Source: Anaerolineae bacterium (GTDB taxonomy: Bacteria > Chloroflexota > Anaerolineae > Promineifilales > Promineifilaceae). From it: DNA of 64,000 nucleotides. The stretch spans positions 186,001 through 250,000 of the forward strand of contig JAHDWL010000001.1 in NCBI GenBank assembly GCA_023384355.1, written 5' to 3'. Positions 54,433-63,688 of the stretch are shown here, piece after piece. The position numbers were made by a program, and so were the translations under genes. Positions within the stretch are counted from its first letter, which is position 1, and each line of letters opens with the position of its first letter. Below the pieces are notes generated by a model. The model was not told the origin of the DNA. It did not search any database and saw only the letters and a list, made by a program, of their open reading frames with translations.

Positions 54433-55854
54433 ATGACCAAAATTATTTTCGGGACGGACGGCTGGCGCGGCCGAATCGCCGAGGATTACACGTTTGATAA
54501 TGTTCGCCGATGTGCCCAGGGCTTCGCCACCTTTCTGCATGAGCAGGAGCTGGCCGATCGGGGTGCGGTCATCGGCTATGACCAGCGGTTCCAGGCCGAG
54601 TTTTTCGCCGCCGCGTCGGCTGAAGTTCTGGCTGCAAACGGCATCAAGGTCTGGTTGACGCAAAGCAACACGCCGACGCCGGCGATTTCCTACGCCGTGC
54701 CCGCCAAGGGCGCGGCGGGAGCCATCAACATCACCGCCAGCCATAACCCGCCTCACGACTGCGGCTTCAAGGTGCGTGATGCCACCGGTGGGGCGATTCC
54801 CCCCGCGGACCTGAAGCGCATCGAGAGCGCCATCCCCGAAATTGACGGCGTCAAGCGCATGAAACTGGATGACGCGATGAGCGACGGGACGGTGGTAAAG
54901 TTCGATCCCGCCCCGGACTACATCGCGCTGCTGAACAGGCTGGTGGACATCGCGCCGCTGAAGGCTGCCGGATACAACGTGCTGGTGGATTGCATGTGGG
55001 GCAACGGGGCGGGCTGGTTTCCGAGGCTCCTCTCCGGTGGCGCGACGCGCGTCCATGAGGTGCATAACGAGCGAAACCCGATCTTCCCAAAGATGTCGCG
55101 CCCGGAGCCGATCCCGCCTAACGTCGATGACGGCCTGAGCTATGTGACCCTGCTGGATGCTGACGTAGCGATTATCACTGACGGCGACGCGGATCGGGTT
55201 GGCCTTGGCGACGAAAACGGGCGCTTCATTGACCAATTGCGCGTCTTTGGGCTGTTGGGGTACTACTTTTTGGAGATTCGCGGCGAGCGCGGCCCTATCG
55301 TCAAGACCATTTCGACGACCAAGATGCTCAACAAGCTGGGCAAACTGTATGGCGTGCCTGTCTACGAGACCGGCGTCGGCTTCAAATACATCGCGCCCAA
55401 GATGACCGAGGTCAACGCCATGATCGGCGGCGAGGAGAGCGGCGGCTACGCCTTCCGCGGCCATGCGCCCGACCGCGACGGCATCCTCGGCGGATTGTAT
55501 TTGCTTGACCTGATGGTCAAGACGGGCAAGAAGCCGTCGCAGTTGCTCGATTGGCTGTTTGAGAAGGTGGGGCCACACTATTACGACCGCATCGATACCG
55601 CCTTCGAGACGTCGCGGCGGGATGAAGTGCAGGCGCGTGTACTGGCGGCTCGACCGGCGACGATCGGCGGGTTGAAGGTCACGGAGATTTCAACGCTCGA
55701 CGGTTTTCAATTCCACATGGAAGACGGCGGCTGGTTGCTCATCCGTTTCAGCGGCACAGAGCCGATCATCCGGGTCTATACCGAGACAACTCACGGCGAT
55801 CGCGTGCAGGATATCCTGCAGGATGGACTGCGCATTGCCGGCCTCAAACCCTGA
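54433..55854 (+). CDS. Phosphomannomutase/phosphoglucomutase
   Basis: The 473-residue alpha-D-phosphohexomutase has the phosphoserine loop TASHNPP (Ser103), the metal loop DGDADRVG (250-257), the sugar-binding GGEESGG (332-338) and the phosphate-binding RFSGTEP near the C-terminus. It interconverts hexose 6- and 1-phosphates for GDP-mannose or UDP-glucose synthesis. ATG 54433 has GAGGAAGG five bases upstream and is preferred over a TTG at 54415. It lies downstream of gmd on the same strand. Confidence 0.93.
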   Translation: MTKIIFGTDGWRGRIAEDYTFDNVRRCAQGFATFLHEQELADRGAVIGYDQRFQAEFFAAASAEVLAANGIKVWLTQSNTPTPAISYAVPAKGAAGAINITASHNPPHDCGFKVRDATGGAIPPADLKRIESAIPEIDGVKRMKLDDAMSDGTVVKFDPAPDYIALLNRLVDIAPLKAAGYNVLVDCMWGNGAGWFPRLLSGGATRVHEVHNERNPIFPKMSRPEPIPPNVDDGLSYVTLLDADVAIITDGDADRVGLGDENGRFIDQLRVFGLLGYYFLEIRGERGPIVKTISTTKMLNKLGKLYGVPVYETGVGFKYIAPKMTEVNAMIGGEESGGYAFRGHAPDRDGILGGLYLLDLMVKTGKKPSQLLDWLFEKVGPHYYDRIDTAFETSRRDEVQARVLAARPATIGGLKVTEISTLDGFQFHMEDGGWLLIRFSGTEPIIRVYTETTHGDRVQDILQDGLRIAGLKP

Positions 55855-55972
55855 TTGGTTGCAAGTGAAATTGTGAGGGATGGTCGCAATTTGCCAGGCC
55901 CCGGCAATCACCCGCTTTCTGTGACCGCCGGGATGTGCAAGTCGCGACCAACCCCTCTCCAACTGGATTACT

Positions 55973-56458
55973 ATGGACAAAGCATTTCAGGATTACTATC
56001 CTGATGAAGTCAGTTATTGTTACGGTTGCGGCCGTCTCAATGAGCACGGTCTGCAAATCAAGAGCTATTGGGACGGCGACGAGTCCGTCTGCCACTACCA
56101 GCCCCGACCCTATCATACGGCGGTGCCGGGCTATGTGTATGGGGGATTGATCGCGTCGCTGATCGATTGTCACGGCACGGGTACGGCCGCCGCGGCGATG
56201 TATCGCGCCGAAGGGCGTCCGATGGACACTGAGCCGGCGTTCCGGTTCCTGACCGCATCTCTCCACGTTGACTACCTCAAGCCGACGCCGATTGACCGGC
56301 CGCTCGAATTGCGCGGCCGAATCAAGGAGATCAAGGGGCGCAAGGTGATTGTCTCAATCGATCTCCTGGCTCATGGCGAGGTATGCGCGAAGGGCGAGGT
56401 CGTCACTGTTCAGGTGCCCGATGATTTCATGGCTCGCCTGATGGGCAACGATGAATGA
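55973..56458 (+). CDS. PaaI-like hotdog thioesterase
   Basis: The 161-residue protein carries the hotdog-fold signature YCYGCGRLNEHGLQIKSYW at the N-terminus, PGYVYGGLIASLIDCHGTGTAAA in the central helix and LHVDYLKPTPIDRPLELRGRIKE afterwards. Such enzymes hydrolyse acyl-CoA thioesters; the acyl chain is unknown. The last eight bases overlap the tatD-family gene, so the two are translated together. Confidence 0.85.
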   Translation: MDKAFQDYYPDEVSYCYGCGRLNEHGLQIKSYWDGDESVCHYQPRPYHTAVPGYVYGGLIASLIDCHGTGTAAAAMYRAEGRPMDTEPAFRFLTASLHVDYLKPTPIDRPLELRGRIKEIKGRKVIVSIDLLAHGEVCAKGEVVTVQVPDDFMARLMGNDE

Positions 56459-57323
56459 AGCTGACGGGGCCGCGACCGAGTCGAAACCCTTCCTGGTGGC
56501 CGATACCGCTGAATTGACCATTGACCTGGTCGATACGCATTGCCACCTGGATGATGACGCCTTCGAGCGGGATATTGCGGAGGTTGTGGAACGAGCGGCC
56601 GCAGCAGGTGTCGGCCGGATCATTGTTCCGGCGATAAGCCTTGAGAACATTCCGGCTGTGCTGGCGCTGGCTGACAGGTTTCCGGCGGTTTACGCTGCTG
56701 TTGGGATCCACCCCAACTCGGCCGCCGGCTGGCGGGATGACTGGATCGAGAACCTCCGCCGGTGGGCCGCGCACGACAAAGTGGTCGCCATTGGCGAGAT
56801 CGGTCTGGATTACTACTGGGACAAGACGCCGGTCGAGGTGCAACATCGCGCCTTGAGACAACAACTGGCGCTGGCCGCGGAACTGGGGCTGCCGGTCATC
56901 GTTCACAACCGTGAGGCCAGTCGGGATGTCCTGGACCTGCTGGCCGACTCACCTCTCGCCGGCCGGGAGGAGCCGGGCGTCCTGCATTCATTTTCAGCTA
57001 ATTGGGAGGTCGCTGAGACGGCCCTCGCCATGGGCTATTATCTTGGCTTCACGGGGCCGTTGACTTATAAGAAAGCCGATGAGTTGCGCGAGATTGCCGC
57101 TCGCGCGCCGCTCGATCGCGTTTTGGTTGAGACCGACGCACCTTATCTTACGCCACAGCCGCACCGCGGGAGACGCAACGAGCCGGCTTATGTTCGTCTT
57201 GTCGCCGAACGCCTGGCCGAGTTACGAGGTTTACCTCTCGCGGAGATTGGCCAGGCGACGACGGAGAACAGCCGGCAGCTCTTTAAGTCGCGCCGGCAAC
57301 TGAACCATGTAATATCGGTCTGA
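56451..57323 (+). CDS. TatD-family metal-dependent DNase
   Basis: The 290-residue TIM-barrel hydrolase has DTHCHLDDDAFERDI (metal-binding His pair), VGIHPNSA, AIGEIGLDYYWDKTP, VIVHNREASRDVLDLL, LHSFSANWEVAETAL and VETDAPYLTPQPHRGRRNEPAYV. TatD enzymes are 3'-5' DNases or RNases in repair and RNA quality control. The ATG lies eight bases inside the thioesterase gene. Confidence 0.93.
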   Translation: MNEADGAATESKPFLVADTAELTIDLVDTHCHLDDDAFERDIAEVVERAAAAGVGRIIVPAISLENIPAVLALADRFPAVYAAVGIHPNSAAGWRDDWIENLRRWAAHDKVVAIGEIGLDYYWDKTPVEVQHRALRQQLALAAELGLPVIVHNREASRDVLDLLADSPLAGREEPGVLHSFSANWEVAETALAMGYYLGFTGPLTYKKADELREIAARAPLDRVLVETDAPYLTPQPHRGRRNEPAYVRLVAERLAELRGLPLAEIGQATTENSRQLFKSRRQLNHVISV

Positions 57324-57353
57324 CTCCGGCCGGACGCTGCTCGCCATTGCCCT

Positions 57354-58283
57354 ATGCCCGCCCTGTCCATCATCATCGTCAACTGGAATGTCCGCGATCT
57401 CCTGCGCGACTGCCTGCGTTCGATCGACGCCGGCCGATCGCTGCTGGACCTGGAAGTGATCGTCGTTGACGCCGATTCGGCCGATGGCAGCGTCGCAATG
57501 GTGCAGGCTGAGTTTCCCTGGGTTCGCCTGATTCCATGCTACGAAAATGTCGGATTCCCGCGCGGGAACAACATCGGACTGGCCGAGGCGAGCGGCGATT
57601 TCCTGTTGTTGCTCAATCCCGACACCGTCGTGCAGGGCAATGCTCTTGGTATGATGGTGGACTTCCTGCGCGAACACCCCGATGTCGGTGCGGTGGGGCC
57701 GCAGCTGTTGAACCCCGACGGCAGCATCCAATCCTCGCGCCGCCGATTTCCAACTCTCGCGACCGCTTTCTTTGAGAGCACCTGGCTGGAGTCGCTGGCG
57801 CCGGGCATTTTGCGACGCTATTACGCGCTTGATCTGCCGGACGATGAAACCGCCGATGTCGATTGGCTCACCGGCGCGTGCATCATGGCCCCGCGAGTGG
57901 TATATGAGCAGATTGGCGGCCTCGACGAGGGTTATTTCATGTATTCCGAGGAACTGGATTGGTGCCGCCGGATCAAGCAAGCGGGTTGGCGTGTCGCCTA
58001 CTATCCGGCAGCGCGAGTCGTGCATCATGTCGGCAAGAGCAGTGATCAGGCTGTGACCGCCCGGCATATCAATTTTCAGCGAGCCAAATTGCGATATTTT
58101 CGCAAGTATCACGGCCGGGTTGTGGCCGGCGTTCTGCGCTGTTTTCTGCTGGCGAGTTATGCCTGGCAGTTGGCGCTGGAAGGAGCGAAAGGACTTCTCG
58201 GCAGCAAGCCGGACCTCCGCCGGCAGCGGGTTCGCTCTTATTATGATGTGTTGCGGTCCGGCTTACGGCCGGCGGGGTATTAG
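57354..58283 (+). CDS. GT2-family glycosyltransferase, rhamnosyltransferase-like
   Basis: The 309-residue enzyme has LSIIIVNWNVRDLLRDCLRSI, VIVVDADSADGS, NVGFPRGNNIGLAEASGDFLLLLNPDTVV, WLTGACIMAPRVVYEQIGGLDEGYFMYSEELDWCRRIKQAGW and VVHHVGKSS, the standard pattern of rhamnosyl- and related transferases. It probably uses a deoxysugar nucleotide made by the cluster. It begins 30 bases after the TatD gene. Confidence 0.92.
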   Translation: MPALSIIIVNWNVRDLLRDCLRSIDAGRSLLDLEVIVVDADSADGSVAMVQAEFPWVRLIPCYENVGFPRGNNIGLAEASGDFLLLLNPDTVVQGNALGMMVDFLREHPDVGAVGPQLLNPDGSIQSSRRRFPTLATAFFESTWLESLAPGILRRYYALDLPDDETADVDWLTGACIMAPRVVYEQIGGLDEGYFMYSEELDWCRRIKQAGWRVAYYPAARVVHHVGKSSDQAVTARHINFQRAKLRYFRKYHGRVVAGVLRCFLLASYAWQLALEGAKGLLGSKPDLRRQRVRSYYDVLRSGLRPAGY

Positions 58284-58287
58284 ATTG

Positions 58288-59499
58288 ATGCGCATTGGAT
58301 TGGTTACGGGCGAATTCCCGCCGATGGAAGGCGGTGTGGGGGCGTTTACCGAGCAACTGGCTAGAGCGCTGGCGACGATGGGACACGAAATCCACATCAT
58401 AACGTCCACCAGGGCCCGCCCCACGGATGCGCCACGCACGTTGTCCAGCCTCCGCAAGCCCTTTGATCTTGGCTACGCTCATTTACACCCACGTATCGGC
58501 CGCTGGCGCTGGCCGAGCCTGTCAGCTGTGGCCGACCTCGCCATCCGTTATGACCTCGAAGTGGTCAATCTTCAATACCAGGCGGCTGCGTTCAATATGA
58601 ATAGCGCGGCCATCAATTACTTGCCCTGGCGGTTTAAATCGATTGGTCCGGTCGTGGCGACCTTCCATGACCTGCGCGTACCCTATCTGTTTCCCAAGGC
58701 GGGCAACTTGCGCGAGAGAGCCGTCCGGGGACTGGCTCGCAACGCCGCAGCCTGTATTGCTACCAACCGGACAGACTTCATGCAGCTCTTGCGCTGGACC
58801 GACAACCCCGTTCGCCGGATCCCGATTGGCAGCAACATTGATAGTTACGCCCCGAACCACGTCGAGATCGAAGAAGCCCGGCTCTTGTTAGGTCTGGGCG
58901 AGGATGACTTCCTGTTGGGGTATTTCGGTTTTCTCAACGAGACGAAAGGCGCAGATACGCTTGTCGACGCCCTGTCGCGGCTGGACGAGCGCTATCATCT
59001 CGTGTTTATCGGTGGCCAGACTGGGGCCAGCGATCCCGACAACAACCAGAGCTTCCTGCAGCAGTTGCGGGGGCAAGTCGAACGGGAGGGGCTGTCCGGG
59101 CGGGTACACTGGACGGGATTTGTCCCGGCCGAGCGCGTGTCCACCTTTCTGGTCGCATCTGATCTGATGGTCATGCCCTATCAGGACGGCGTATCGTTGC
59201 GGCGAGGGAGCTTGATGGCGGTGTTGGCCCACGGACGGCCGCTGATCACAACCTGTCCGGGTGATGGCTCCCCTGAGTTCCGGCATGGTGAGAACATGTG
59301 GTTGTTGCCGCCGAATGAGCCGAACGAACTGGCAGAGGCTATCAAGCTCCTGGCGGGGGACTCCCACCTTCGCGCCCAACTTGGGCAGGGCGCGAGTGAT
59401 CTGGCCCAATCATACGGCTGGGATGCCATCGCCGCGCAGACGGTCGCCCTGTTCAATGACATCATGGCCAGTGGCGCAGGAGAGGAGCCCAATGTTTAA
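58288..59499 (+). CDS. GT4-family glycosyltransferase
   Basis: The 403-residue GT-B enzyme starts MRIGLVTGEFPPMEGGVGAFTEQLARALATMGHEIHII at ATG 58288, four bases after the previous stop. This is where the family normally begins; the longer open frame from 58120 overlaps the preceding gene and is not protein-like. It has VVATFHDLRVPYLFPKAG, GYFGFLNETKGADTLVDAL, VASDLMVMPYQDGVSLRRGSLMAVLAHGRPLI and FRHGENMWLLPPNEPNELAEAI. The acceptor and donor are unknown. Confidence 0.9.
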   Translation: MRIGLVTGEFPPMEGGVGAFTEQLARALATMGHEIHIITSTRARPTDAPRTLSSLRKPFDLGYAHLHPRIGRWRWPSLSAVADLAIRYDLEVVNLQYQAAAFNMNSAAINYLPWRFKSIGPVVATFHDLRVPYLFPKAGNLRERAVRGLARNAAACIATNRTDFMQLLRWTDNPVRRIPIGSNIDSYAPNHVEIEEARLLLGLGEDDFLLGYFGFLNETKGADTLVDALSRLDERYHLVFIGGQTGASDPDNNQSFLQQLRGQVEREGLSGRVHWTGFVPAERVSTFLVASDLMVMPYQDGVSLRRGSLMAVLAHGRPLITTCPGDGSPEFRHGENMWLLPPNEPNELAEAIKLLAGDSHLRAQLGQGASDLAQSYGWDAIAAQTVALFNDIMASGAGEEPNV

Positions 59500-59531
59500 G
59501 GGTAATCGCACCGCCTTTGCGTAGGGTATTC

Positions 59532-61928
59532 ATGGTCGAGACACCAATGACCGAATTCCCGACCGCTGCTAAAATTATACCAATGCAATCGCCCTCAAAA
59601 ACCGAACGCCGGTTGCTGGCATTGATCCTGGCGTTGTTCATCATCCTCGGTTTTTCCTATGCCCTCCTTACTCCCGCTTTCGAAGCCTCGGATGAACTAT
59701 GGCATTACCCGATGGTGCAGCATTTGGCCGGTGGAAATCCCTTGCCGGTGCAGGTGTTCGATCCGGCGCTGGCCGGGCCATGGAATCAGGAAGCCAGCCA
59801 GCCGCCGCTCTATTACTATCTGGCCGCCGCGCTCACCTTCTGGATCGACCAGTCGGACATGGACGCGGTGCGGTGGCTGAACCCGCATGTCGATAATGGC
59901 GTCCTGACGCCTGACGGCAACAATAACCTTGTCATCCACGATCCGGCGGCCGATCCCTGGTCCGGGGCGCTGCTGGCCGTGCGCGTTGTTCGCCTCGCTT
60001 CCGTCCTCCTCAGCGCTGTAACCGTTTATCTGACCTGGCACATCGCTGCCGAGACAGCGCCTGATCGCCCGGAAATCGCTTTGGGCGCGGCAGCGATCAA
60101 TGCCTTCCTGCCGATGTTTCTTTTCATCAGCGGGGCGGTCAATAATGACAATCTGGCCGTCCTGTTGGCGTCCCTTGCCATCCTGATGATGATCCGGATC
60201 GTAACCCGCCGTCGAATTGGTTATTTTCCGGTTCGCGCTCGGGAATGGGCCGCTCTGGGCGTCGTCATTGGCCTGGCGGCGCTGACCAAGGAAGGGACGC
60301 TGGGCCTCTTCCCCATGGCTTTTGGCACGGCCGTTGTGTCTGCGTGGCAGCGACTTGTGGCCGATGCCGATCGCCAGTCGGCTTTTGGAGGCAACAATCC
60401 TGTCTATACCCGTGGGCTACTCCCGGCGCTTGGCGGCGTTCTCAAGGCCATGATTCTCGTTGTCGTGCCGGCTGCATTGATTGCCGGGTGGTGGTATTAC
60501 CGCAATATCGTTCTCTATGGCGACTTTCTGGGATGGAGCGCTTTCATCGCCGTACTGGGGCAGCGCGGTCATCCCGCTTCGTTAATCCAATTGTGGGGTG
60601 AGCGCCACGGCTTTCTCATGTCGTTCTGGGGCCTGTTTGGCGGCGTCAATATCCCCATGCCGTCGTGGGTTTACACCGCTCTCAACACCGTCATGCTGCT
60701 CGGCGTTATTGGGTTCCTGGTCTATATGGTGCGATTGCTCGTCTCCGAAGTCCGGGCATGGCGCGGAGGAAATGCCTCGTGGTTTGCCCGGTTGCTGAGG
60801 ATCGTAGAACGTAACTTTGGCCTTATCGTCAACCTGCTCTTCACTGCGGCCGTCGTCTATGGCCTGATCCAGTGGGCGACCACAACCTGGTCCTCTCAGG
60901 GGAGGCTGGTCTTCACCGCGATCTCCTCCATCGCCACCCTGCTGGCTTTGGGGCTGGCCGGCTGGTTACCCCGACGGCCTGCCACGGCCGTATTAGGTAG
61001 CGTGGGCCTGTTCATGTTCGTGGTTGCCGCTGCCGCGCCCTGGCTATGGATTCAACCGGCCTATACCGCGGAATCGGCCTCTGGTCGGTTGAATGAGCTT
61101 ACCGGGGTGGAGTTCGACGGCCGGATGCGTCTCGCCGGGTATGCAGTAGAATACGGCGACCCGCGGCCTGGCGAACCGATCGTCGTCCGGCTGGAATGGG
61201 AAGTCTTGCGCGAGATGGACAGAGACTGGAGTGTTTTCGTGCATCTGAATGATCCGGTATTGGGTCGCCCGATTGCCCAACGAGATATGTATCCCGGGGG
61301 TGGGCTTCTGGCGACGAGCTTTCTGGAGCCGGGTCAGCGGATCGTCGATGAACTCGTGTTGACCATCCCGCCGACGGCCGTCACTCCCGCCGAACTTGAG
61401 GTGGCAGTGGGTCTGTATGACTACAAGAGCGGCGAGCGGCTCCTGACCGCAGACGGCACTGACGCAGTCCCGCTGGCGACGATCCCCCTGGCCGCCGGCT
61501 GGCCATACCCCAATTCGGTGTCGCAGTTTTTCGAAAATGGCCTGGAATTGATCGGCTTCTCGATCGACCCGCGTCGTGTGATTGCCGGCGAGACGGTCAA
61601 TTTGACGACCTTCTGGCGAGCCACCAAGCCGTTGCCTGAGGACTATACCTTCTTCGCCCAAATCGTCGGCGGCGATACGACCCGCTACGCCGCCGGCGAC
61701 GTCGCCCCAATACCACCAACGAGCGGCCAGCAGGCGGGCGAAATCTTTGAGGTGAGTTTCCCTCTTGCTTTGGATGCGGCCACACCGCCTGACGCCTACC
61801 CTGTGATCATCGGCCTGTACACCAGAACACCGGACGGCGGGTTCGATCGCCTGCAGCAGGTGACACCGGACGGCCGCTTGACGGATGATTTTCTTGTCCT
61901 GACCCAGGTGATGGTGGATGCGCCATGA
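59532..61928 (+). CDS. GT-C-type membrane glycosyltransferase (ArnT/DUF2142-like)
   Basis: The protein (about 798 residues) has an N-terminal helix (LALILALFIILGFSYALLTPAFEASDELWHYPMVQHL) whose following loop holds the acidic residues Asp-Glu typical of GT-C catalytic loops, then about ten hydrophobic segments. NQEASQPPLYYYLAAAL is the substrate-loop motif. From about residue 500 an extracytoplasmic beta-rich domain follows. Such enzymes use polyprenyl-phosphate sugars on the outer face, for example those made by the GT2 enzyme at 49819. ATG 59532 has AGGG close by; 59517, 59547 and 59583 are alternatives. The stop overlaps the next ATG. Confidence 0.8.
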   Translation: MVETPMTEFPTAAKIIPMQSPSKTERRLLALILALFIILGFSYALLTPAFEASDELWHYPMVQHLAGGNPLPVQVFDPALAGPWNQEASQPPLYYYLAAALTFWIDQSDMDAVRWLNPHVDNGVLTPDGNNNLVIHDPAADPWSGALLAVRVVRLASVLLSAVTVYLTWHIAAETAPDRPEIALGAAAINAFLPMFLFISGAVNNDNLAVLLASLAILMMIRIVTRRRIGYFPVRAREWAALGVVIGLAALTKEGTLGLFPMAFGTAVVSAWQRLVADADRQSAFGGNNPVYTRGLLPALGGVLKAMILVVVPAALIAGWWYYRNIVLYGDFLGWSAFIAVLGQRGHPASLIQLWGERHGFLMSFWGLFGGVNIPMPSWVYTALNTVMLLGVIGFLVYMVRLLVSEVRAWRGGNASWFARLLRIVERNFGLIVNLLFTAAVVYGLIQWATTTWSSQGRLVFTAISSIATLLALGLAGWLPRRPATAVLGSVGLFMFVVAAAAPWLWIQPAYTAESASGRLNELTGVEFDGRMRLAGYAVEYGDPRPGEPIVVRLEWEVLREMDRDWSVFVHLNDPVLGRPIAQRDMYPGGGLLATSFLEPGQRIVDELVLTIPPTAVTPAELEVAVGLYDYKSGERLLTADGTDAVPLATIPLAAGWPYPNSVSQFFENGLELIGFSIDPRRVIAGETVNLTTFWRATKPLPEDYTFFAQIVGGDTTRYAAGDVAPIPPTSGQQAGEIFEVSFPLALDAATPPDAYPVIIGLYTRTPDGGFDRLQQVTPDGRLTDDFLVLTQVMVDAP

Positions 61929-63430
61929 CGACCACTGACCGGCGAGAGACAGGAGAGCACCGCGGCGAAGAGGCAAAGGAGCGTCGCGACCGCTCCTGGT
62001 CGCTCGCCACCCCGGATGCTTCGCCGCTCGTCCTTGGTCTTCTGTTTGGCGTGACGGCCGTGCTGGCGGGCATCGTGCTTGCGTTCGGTGGCCCAATCGC
62101 CGGGGCGGCCGTCGTTCTTGGTGGTCTGTCCGCCATCCTCGTTCTGCGTAATATTGAACTTGGTTTTTTTGCCGTTATCGCCGTGGTTGCCCTGCTGCCT
62201 TTTGCCACGCTGCCGGTGGATATCGGGTTGACGCCCACGTTTCTCGACTTTGCTCTTGGCGCGGTCGTGGTCGTCTGGTTGTTGGGCATCGTCACCGGCC
62301 GGCAGCGTCGTATCGTCACCGCGCCTGTCGCGCTGCCGCTCATCCTGTTCATTTTCATCGCCATCTTTGCCTTCATCTTCGGGCTGGCCAATGGCCCCCT
62401 GACGGCGACACTGCTGCGCAAATTCGCTGAGCTGTTGCTGAGCCTCGGATTTGTCCTCATCGTCATCGACTATTGCCGCACGTGGGAACGGCTGGAGCGG
62501 CTGGTGAAATTCCTGCTGCTGATGGGCGCGGCCGCGGCCGTGGTGGCCATTGGCCTCTGGCTGCTGCCGGAAGATGCCGCCAACTCTGCCCTGAACGCGC
62601 TGACACGGGTGGGTTATCCCGGCGGATGGGTTATCCGCTACATCGAGGAAAACCCCGAGCTGTCCGAGCGCGCCATCGGCACATCGGTCGACCCCAATTC
62701 GCTGGGGGGGCTCCTGCTGATGATGGGCGCGCTGGTCGGCCCGCAGATGGTCACAAAGCGGCCGCTTTTTCGCCGCCGGGTCATTTGGATAATCGGTGGC
62801 CTGGTATTTCTGGGTCTTATTCTGACATTCTCGCGCGGGGCAATGCTGGGGTTGGCGGCTGGACTGGGGTTGGTAGCCGTGGCCCGCTACCGTCGCCTGT
62901 TACCTTATATGGCGGTGGTGGCCGTTATCATCCTGCTGCTGCCATTCGCCCAGGAGTATGTCGCCCGGTTTGTTGAGGGCTTCCAGGGGGACGATCTGGC
63001 GACGCAAATGCGCTTTGGTGAGTATCGGGATGCTATGCGGCTGATTGCCCGCTATCCCGTCTTCGGGGTGGGGTTTGCGGGAACGCCCGACATCGACCTT
63101 TATCTGGCCGTGGCCAGCGTCTACTTCACCATTGCCGGACGGATGGGGCTATTTGGCTTGCTGGCCTTCTTCGGCATCGTGGGGACAGTGTTTATCTACG
63201 CCTTCCGTAACCGGAAAGCGGCGCGGGCTGACGAACACAAGGACGCAGTCTGGCTGGGGCTGCACGCTGCGTTGCTTGGCGCATTAGTGGCCGGGATATT
63301 TGACCATTACCTCTTCAACATGGACTTCCATCACGCGGTGACGATCTTCTGGATGATGCTGGGAATGGCGGTGGCAGCGACGCGGTTGGTGACGGAGCCG
63401 GACACTTCCTTAGAGGTTATATCTGATTAA
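61925..63430 (+). CDS. O-antigen ligase/polymerase-family membrane protein (second copy)
   Basis: The 501-residue protein has a charged N-terminal head of about 35 residues, then about 12 hydrophobic segments with the class motif ILTFSRGAMLGLAAGLGLVAVARYR. A late loop has RYPVFGVGFAGTPDIDLYLAVASVYFTIAGRMGLFG. It resembles Wzy/WaaL enzymes and is a distant relative of the protein at 41672-43252. ATG 61925 overlaps the previous stop (ATGA). It closes the glycan cluster; the toxin-antitoxin remnant follows. Confidence 0.85.
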   Translation: MTTTDRRETGEHRGEEAKERRDRSWSLATPDASPLVLGLLFGVTAVLAGIVLAFGGPIAGAAVVLGGLSAILVLRNIELGFFAVIAVVALLPFATLPVDIGLTPTFLDFALGAVVVVWLLGIVTGRQRRIVTAPVALPLILFIFIAIFAFIFGLANGPLTATLLRKFAELLLSLGFVLIVIDYCRTWERLERLVKFLLLMGAAAAVVAIGLWLLPEDAANSALNALTRVGYPGGWVIRYIEENPELSERAIGTSVDPNSLGGLLLMMGALVGPQMVTKRPLFRRRVIWIIGGLVFLGLILTFSRGAMLGLAAGLGLVAVARYRRLLPYMAVVAVIILLLPFAQEYVARFVEGFQGDDLATQMRFGEYRDAMRLIARYPVFGVGFAGTPDIDLYLAVASVYFTIAGRMGLFGLLAFFGIVGTVFIYAFRNRKAARADEHKDAVWLGLHAALLGALVAGIFDHYLFNMDFHHAVTIFWMMLGMAVAATRLVTEPDTSLEVISD

Positions 63431-63460
63431 GCATGTGGTATACTCTCGTTTGGAGGCCTC

Positions 63461-63688
63461 ATGACTACGAAGGAACTTATCCTGAGAGAGTTGGAACAAC
63501 TCAACGACGAAGAGCTTGATGCGTTATTTGCGTTGGTGCAAGAATTCCTCGAACAGAAGGGTCGTAAACCGCCAATCGGATTTCTGGAGAGGTTAGGGGA
63601 AATTCAAATCAGCGGTCCGGAAGATTTCTCGGAAAATTTCGATCTCTACCTGAGTGGAGAAAAATCGATTGACGTCGCTCTTCGTTGA
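63461..63688 (+). CDS. VapB-like antitoxin
   Basis: The 75-residue acidic protein (TTKELILRELEQLNDEELDALFALVQEFLEQK, ending DFSENFDLYLSGEKSIDVALR) fits the short antitoxins paired with PIN-domain toxins. The N-terminal half looks like a helical DNA-binding/dimerisation segment and the C-terminal part would wrap the toxin. GGAGG lies four bases before the ATG and TATACT at 63439-63444 is a likely -10 box. It overlaps the broken toxin frame by 20 bases, the usual arrangement. Confidence 0.75.
   Translation: MTTKELILRELEQLNDEELDALFALVQEFLEQKGRKPPIGFLERLGEIQISGPEDFSENFDLYLSGEKSIDVALR

Noticed and set aside
54418-55578. 386-codon antisense open frame inside the phosphohexomutase gene
   Set aside because: The sense strand has all phosphohexomutase motifs; the antisense product has no recognisable domain or start signal.
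58120-58287. Extended start for the GT4 enzyme
   Set aside because: The added 56 residues overlap the preceding glycosyltransferase gene and are Cys/Trp-rich out-of-frame sequence; the normal family start is at 58288.
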